From positions 1 through 38,783 of the forward strand of contig JAJDVQ010000067.1 of assembly GCA_022826045.1 (NCBI GenBank): 38,783 bases of DNA, read 5' to 3'. The notes under the pieces are model-generated. The model saw only the letters and a list, made by a program, of their open reading frames with translations, was not told the DNA's origin and did no database searches. The DNA is from Acidimicrobiia bacterium (GTDB lineage: Bacteria; Actinomycetota; Acidimicrobiia; Acidimicrobiales; Poriferisodalaceae). Numbering within the stretch: the first letter of the stretch is position 1; every line of letters starts with the position of its first letter. A program made the position numbers and the translations under genes. This document shows, one piece after another, positions 35,326 to 38,783 of the stretch.

Positions 35326-36048
35326 ATGTGCGGGCGCTTTGTCTCGGCGGCTGATCTCGACGCGGTGTCGGTGTACTTCGACACGCCATTGCCCGGTTTC
35401 GACGCACCCCGCAGCTACAACGTGGCCCCCACCACCGACATCGTGGCGGTCACCGACAACGCCGATGCCCGCCGGATCGAGACGTTCAGGTGGGGCCTGG
35501 TGCCGTCGTGGTCGAAGGACCCCTCAAAGGGCCCGCCGCTGTTCAACGCCCGATCCGAGACAGCGGCAACCAAGAACTCATTCCGTGGCGCGTTCAGGCG
35601 GCGCCGCTGCCTAGTCCCCGCCGACGGGTTCTACGAGTGGCCCCGTGCTCCGAAGGGAACACCCCGAGATGACCGGCCACTGCCGCACTACATCACCCGC
35701 GCCGATGGCGGAATGCTGGCCATGGCCGGCTTGTGGGAGCGCTGGTCGCCGCCTGACGACGCTGCCGGAGGCGCGCCCCCGAACGTGCTGCACTCGACGA
35801 CCGTGCTGACCACCGCCGCGAACGGCTTCATGGCGCCGATTCACGACCGCATGCCGGTGCTGCTCGAACGCTCGCAGTGGGAAGCGTGGCTCGACCCGGC
35901 CAACGACGATGTCGACGAGCTCGCCGCCATGTGCCTGCCTGCTGGGGAAGGGATCCTGCGTTCGCATCGAGTGGGCCGCGAGGTGGGCAACGTGCGAAAC
36001 CGCGACGCGAGCCTCATCGATCCGGTGGAGCCGGACCAGCTCTGCTAG
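35326..36048 (+). CDS. yedK: SOS response-associated peptidase (SRAP/YedK/HMCES family)
   Basis: SRAP proteins form a stable thiazolidine cross-link with abasic sites in single-stranded DNA, shielding them from error-prone processing. The 240-residue product starts MCGRF, and removal of Met exposes the essential Cys2. Other conserved residues are visible: Asn in SYNVAPTT and FNARSET, Glu in LVPADGFYEW, and His in IHDRMPVLL. The length is normal. The ATG at 35326 is fixed by the need for Cys2. The gene stands alone, preceded by an AT-rich upstream region and a HipA relic, and is convergent with the HIT gene 15 bases downstream. Confidence 0.95.
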   Translation: MCGRFVSAADLDAVSVYFDTPLPGFDAPRSYNVAPTTDIVAVTDNADARRIETFRWGLVPSWSKDPSKGPPLFNARSETAATKNSFRGAFRRRRCLVPADGFYEWPRAPKGTPRDDRPLPHYITRADGGMLAMAGLWERWSPPDDAAGGAPPNVLHSTTVLTTAANGFMAPIHDRMPVLLERSQWEAWLDPANDDVDELAAMCLPAGEGILRSHRVGREVGNVRNRDASLIDPVEPDQLC

Positions 36049-36063
36049 GCGAGGTCCGGACGG

Positions 36064-36468
36064 TCAGCTCGTCTCGGTCAGCTCGGCAAGGATCGCTGCG
36101 GCCGGACCGGCCAAGTCGTCGGCGGAGGCCATCGGCAGCGGCCGGGCGAAGTTCATGTCCGCCATCGAGTTCACCGGGCACACGTGAACGTGGCAGTGGG
36201 GCACCTCGAAGCCGGCGACCACCAGTCCGATGCGCTCGGGCTTCAAGGCTCGCATCTGCGCTTCCCCGATGCGGCGGGAGACATCGAACAGGTGCGCCTG
36301 CAGGTCGGCCGACACGTCCAGCCAGTGGTCGATCTCGGCGATCGGCACCACCAGCGTGTGGCCCGGCGACAGCGGGTTGATGGACAGGAGCGCAACGCAA
36401 CGGTCGTCGCGCCACACGAACGTACCGGGCAGTTCGCCCTCGATGATCTTGGTGAAGACGGTGGCCAC
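36064..36468 (-). CDS. HIT family protein
   Basis: HIT proteins are small nucleotide hydrolases or transferases acting on AMP-linked or dinucleoside substrates. The 134-residue product has the histidine-triad motif at residues 91-95 and beyond, reading VPHCHVHVCPV, with His91, His93 and His95 in HxHxH spacing. The upstream beta strands and helix (FTKIIEGELPGTFVWRDDRC, SPGHTLVVPIAEIDHW) are typical HINT/Fhit-type core. The length fits. It starts at an ATG and is convergent with the SRAP gene. The precise substrate is unknown. Confidence 0.93.
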   Translation of the reverse strand: MATVFTKIIEGELPGTFVWRDDRCVALLSINPLSPGHTLVVPIAEIDHWLDVSADLQAHLFDVSRRIGEAQMRALKPERIGLVVAGFEVPHCHVHVCPVNSMADMNFARPLPMASADDLAGPAAAILAELTETS

Positions 36469-36572
36469 GGGCGAATCCTAAGCTCGGATTCGCTGGTTCG
36501 AGTTGGGGTTGGGGTCGTCGTGTCCGCCAGAAAGGCCTCCTGAAGGCGTGCGCCTGAGCATGTGTTTGTACT

Positions 36573-37193
36573 GTGAGCCCGGTGAGCGAGGCCCCCGATG
36601 CGTCGGAGACCCCCGAGGTCGGGTGGCGGCCGTTCACCGTGCCGAACCTGATCAGCTTCGGACGGCTGTGCTGCCTGCCGTGGTTCGTCTGGCTGGTGTT
36701 CGGCGCGGAGGACCGCTGGGGTGCGGCGCTGCTGCTCGGTGTGCTCGGCGCCACGGATTGGGTGGACGGCTTCATCGCCCGCCGCTTCAACCAGGTGTCC
36801 GAGCTCGGCAAGATCTTGGACCCCACCGCCGATCGCCTGCTGCTGCTCGTGGCGCTGGTGTCGCTGATCATCGACGGCTCGCTGCCGCTGTGGATTGCGG
36901 TGCTGGCCTTGGTGCGCGAAGGCGGTGTGGCAGTCGCAGCGCTGGTGCTGGCGGCGGCGGGCGCCCGCAAGATCGAGGTCACGTGGTGGGGCAAGACCGG
37001 GACGTTCCTGATGATGTTCGCCGTCCCGAGCTTCCTGGCGGGTGCCAGCGACATCGCCGCTGCCGGCGTGTTCGGCGTGCTTGCTTGGGTGTTCGTGGCC
37101 ACAGGATTGCCGATTCACTACTGGTCGGCGTTCGGCTACGTGCCGCAGGCGATTCTTGCTGTTCGCGAGGGACGTGCCGGACGGGCTGTGTGA
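36573..37193 (+). CDS. pgsA: CDP-alcohol phosphatidyltransferase (PgsA family)
   Basis: Members transfer a phosphatidyl group from CDP-diacylglycerol to an alcohol such as glycerol-3-phosphate, in the membrane. The 206-residue product has the complete family signature DxxDGxxARxxxxxxxxGxxxDxxxD as DWVDGFIARRFNQVSELGKI followed by LDPTAD, from Asp62 onward, where the aspartates bind metal and substrate. Multiple hydrophobic helices surround it (NLISFGRLCCLPWFVWLVFG and others), predicting about six TM segments. The start is a GTG at 36573 or 36582; both lack a strong ribosome-binding site. A pgsA-gcvH-garA-merR neighbourhood also occurs in mycobacteria, where the gene is called pgsA2. Substrate specificity is inferred only. 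Confidence 0.88.
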   Translation: MSPVSEAPDASETPEVGWRPFTVPNLISFGRLCCLPWFVWLVFGAEDRWGAALLLGVLGATDWVDGFIARRFNQVSELGKILDPTADRLLLLVALVSLIIDGSLPLWIAVLALVREGGVAVAALVLAAAGARKIEVTWWGKTGTFLMMFAVPSFLAGASDIAAAGVFGVLAWVFVATGLPIHYWSAFGYVPQAILAVREGRAGRAV

Positions 37194-37217
37194 CACCTAT
37201 CCGGTAGCTTCGCGGCC

Positions 37218-37619
37218 ATGGAGATTCCTGCAGAGCTGCGCTACTCGTCCGACCACGAATGGGTGCGCCCCGCCAATGGACGGGTGCGAGTGGGCATCAC
37301 CGATTTCGCGCAGGATGCGCTCGGCGATGTCGTGTACGTGGACCTAGCTGAAGTCGGCGCGGTGCTGACGGCCGCCGATCCAATGGGTGAGATCGAGTCC
37401 ACCAAAACCGTGCAGGACCTCTACGCGCCGGTCTCCGGAGTGGTTGTCGAAGTGAATGTGGCACTGGAAGACGAACCGCAGCTGGTGAACGAATCTCCCT
37501 ACGGCGATGGGTGGATGTGTGTCATCCAACCGGCAGACGATGCCGCGCGGGCCGATGCCGAGATGGCTGCGCTGCTCGATGCCGACGGCTACGCCGCGCT
37601 GATCGCCGAGGACGTCTGA
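37218..37619 (+). CDS. gcvH: glycine cleavage system H protein
   Basis: GcvH is the lipoyl-carrying shuttle of the glycine cleavage complex. The 133-residue product has the lipoylated lysine Lys63 in IESTKTVQDLYAPVSG and the usual N-terminus RYSSDHEWVRP. NESPYGDGWMCVIQP near the end is also a signature. It starts 24 bases after the preceding gene, and the next gene begins 5 bases after its stop, so all are one operon. No gcvT or gcvP gene is in the window. The gcvH-garA-merR order is widely conserved in Actinobacteria, which places this protein next to a regulator of 2-oxoglutarate metabolism. Confidence 0.96.
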   Translation: MEIPAELRYSSDHEWVRPANGRVRVGITDFAQDALGDVVYVDLAEVGAVLTAADPMGEIESTKTVQDLYAPVSGVVVEVNVALEDEPQLVNESPYGDGWMCVIQPADDAARADAEMAALLDADGYAALIAEDV

Positions 37620-37624
37620 TCGCC

Positions 37625-38077
37625 GTGGCCATCGTCTGCGGAAGGTGCGGGTATTCGAACTCCGACGATGCGCGCTTCTGTTCGGGTTGCGGGACGCGTC
37701 TGGACTCGTCTGCCGATGCGCCCACCGAGGTCCTCTCGCCGGTCGGCGCCACCGATGCTCCGCCCTACAGCGGGGTCGCTGAGCTGGCAGTGACCTCGGG
37801 GCACCGGTCCGGCACACGTTTCGAGCTGGCCGGCGATCGGGTCACGGTCGGGCGCCATCCCGACAGCGATGTCTTCCTCGATGACATCACCGTCTCGCGC
37901 CGTCACGTCGTGCTCGAGCTCGGCCCGGCCGGGCACACCTTGCGCGATGTCGGCTCGCTCAACGGCACCTATGTCAACGGCATCCGCACCGACGGCGAGA
38001 TCTCGCTGCGGGGCGGTGACGAGCTGCAGGTCGGCAAGTTCAAGCTGCTGTACCTGGTGTCGTCGGTCGGGCTGTGA
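37625..38077 (+). CDS. garA: GarA/OdhI-like FHA protein with N-terminal zinc ribbon
   Basis: GarA-type FHA proteins bind and inhibit 2-oxoglutarate dehydrogenase and related enzymes unless phosphorylated by Ser/Thr kinases such as PknB/PknG. The 150-residue product has a C-terminal FHA domain with the family signatures VGRHPDSDVFLDDITVSRRH and DVGSLNGTYVNG, then DELQVGKFKLLYL, nearly as in mycobacterial GarA. The N-terminus differs: CGRCGYSNSDDARFCSGCG forms a four-cysteine zinc ribbon (Cys5, Cys8, Cys19, Cys22), and the classical ETTSVF phospho-motif is missing. A Thr in DAPTEVLSP is the nearest candidate. The GTG at 37625 sits right after gcvH; the stop overlaps the merR start. Confidence 0.9.
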   Translation: MAIVCGRCGYSNSDDARFCSGCGTRLDSSADAPTEVLSPVGATDAPPYSGVAELAVTSGHRSGTRFELAGDRVTVGRHPDSDVFLDDITVSRRHVVLELGPAGHTLRDVGSLNGTYVNGIRTDGEISLRGGDELQVGKFKLLYLVSSVGL

Positions 38078-38649
38078 GTGTCGGCGCCGAGCCTGAACCC
38101 CACCCGCCCTCACGCTTGCGTGCCTCGGTTGGACGGCTGTCGATCGGGGAGGTCGTGGCCCTGCTGCGACCTGAATTCAGCGACCTGACCGACTCCAAGA
38201 TCCGCTTTCTCGAGGATCGCAAGCTCATCTCGCCGGCGCGCACACCGGGGGGATACCGCAGCTTCGGGCCACACGACATCGAGGTGCTGCGCTGGATTCT
38301 CAGCCGCCAGCGCGACCAGTACCTGCCGCTCAGCATCATCGGTGAGCGCATCGACCGCGGCGAGCACCTCGCCGACATCTGGGGCATCGGCGTGGCCGAT
38401 GGCGGTCCCTCGCTCGGGGAGGCGGGCAGCGCGAGTCCCCCTCAGGCCAGCGACCGCGACGGTCCTGAAGATGCCGCCCCCGAAGCTGCCGCAGGTGAAG
38501 CCATCGCCGGCGACGCCGCTGCCGGCGAAGCCGCCCCCGAAGACGCCGTCGCAGTTGTCGCTGCCCGTGAAGCCGCCGGATCCCCGGGCCCCGAGTCGCC
38601 GGTTGCGGCGCAGCCGCCGTGGGCCGCGCCCGACGATGGCCACACTTAG
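38074..38649 (+). CDS. MerR-family transcriptional regulator (Rv1828-like) with Ala-rich tail
   Basis: The GTG at 38074 overlaps the garA stop. Residues about 20-100 are a MerR-type winged helix: RLSIGEVVALLRPEFSDLTD, SKIRFLEDRKLISPARTPGG and YRSFGPHDIEVLRWIL, strongly like mycobacterial Rv1828, the gene that follows garA there. The second half of typical homologues is not recognisable. Instead the chain ends with about 80 residues dominated by Ala, Glu, Pro and Gly in loose repeats (EAAAGEAIAGDAAAGEAAPE). This could be a genuine disordered tail or the product of a frame change. Target genes are unknown. Confidence 0.85.
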   Translation: MSVGAEPEPHPPSRLRASVGRLSIGEVVALLRPEFSDLTDSKIRFLEDRKLISPARTPGGYRSFGPHDIEVLRWILSRQRDQYLPLSIIGERIDRGEHLADIWGIGVADGGPSLGEAGSASPPQASDRDGPEDAAPEAAAGEAIAGDAAAGEAAPEDAVAVVAAREAAGSPGPESPVAAQPPWAAPDDGHT

Positions 38650-38783
38650 AGCGTTAGCGGATTGATAAAACGACTGTATGCAATCGCATCGTCTGTCGTG
38701 TCGATGCTGCAGGTCAGAGACCCATCCAGAGGCGATTCCACGGCTCGAAATCGTTCAGAGCCGATCTATCCGCGCGGCCTCTT
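38650..38783. other. window-end intergenic sequence
   Basis: This is lower-GC sequence after the MerR stop (for example TTGATAAAACGACTGTATGCAA). I see no gene, tRNA or clear hairpin before the window ends. Confidence 0.5.

Noticed and set aside
1..38783. CRISPR arrays, intact insertion sequences, phage genes or rRNA
   Set aside because: No regularly spaced repeats beyond the 30-bp leuS-end tandem, no transposase or integrase motif and no rRNA-like sequence were seen; only one tRNA was found.

Overview
The window is a high-GC actinobacterial chromosome segment, most likely from Acidimicrobiia or a near relative. This is inferred from gene content and order, not from a marker-gene search. Supporting signs are dense ATGA/GTGA-coupled operons, frequent GTG starts, a gcvH-garA-merR cluster like that of mycobacteria, the scpA-scpB-rluB and plsC/ispH/der neighbourhoods, and a B12-dependent methylmalonyl-CoA mutase pair with its MeaB chaperone. 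Almost everything is core housekeeping. One short stretch (about 28300-30155) is clearly lower in GC.

Layout. 1-590: edge debris with a DUF222/HNH-like fragment. 591-4179: trpS (minus) divergent from scpA-scpB-rluB (chromosome condensation plus a pseudouridine synthase). 4347-7952: a one-piece indolepyruvate:ferredoxin oxidoreductase. 8032-11941: a tightly coupled tyrA-(aroA::cmk)-plsC operon in which EPSP synthase and cytidylate kinase are one polypeptide. 11942-12460: decayed DNA with a DUF2442 remnant. 12461-16922: ispH (minus, with an antitoxin-like C-terminal tail) divergent from a PDZ/radical-SAM DUF512 gene, der and a small membrane protein. 16990-17067: tRNA-Pro(GGG). 17157-17627: a DUF427 gene interrupted by an in-frame TGA exactly at a family Cys. 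17542-18801: a ferredoxin-type FAD reductase (minus). 18802-22883: class I ribonucleotide reductase nrdAB, with a striking palindrome and a possible leader peptide upstream and a duplicated NrdB tail downstream. 22883-28353: meaB, then mutA-mutB, all on the minus strand, with a small PH-like membrane protein between meaB and mutB on the plus strand. 28300-30155: the low-GC island with a secreted toxin-like precursor and a small membrane ORF. 30156-34763: leuS and a ThDP enzyme, separated by tandem hairpin repeats. 34754-36468: a HipA-like remnant, an SRAP/YedK gene and a HIT gene. 36573-38649: a CDP-alcohol phosphatidyltransferase, gcvH, a GarA-like FHA protein and a MerR-family regulator.

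Two themes stand out. First, several toxin-antitoxin or accessory genes survive only as fragments lodged between or fused to housekeeping genes: a Phd-like tail on IspH, DUF2442, HipA, DUF222 and DUF427. Second, the low-GC island between the divergent mutA and leuS genes carries a prodomain-plus-small-C-terminal-module exported protein followed by a small hydrophobic ORF. This layout is compatible with a secreted toxin/bacteriocin and an immunity protein and is the best candidate here for an undescribed system. The in-frame TGA in DUF427 and the nrdAB upstream palindrome are the sharpest small-scale signals.
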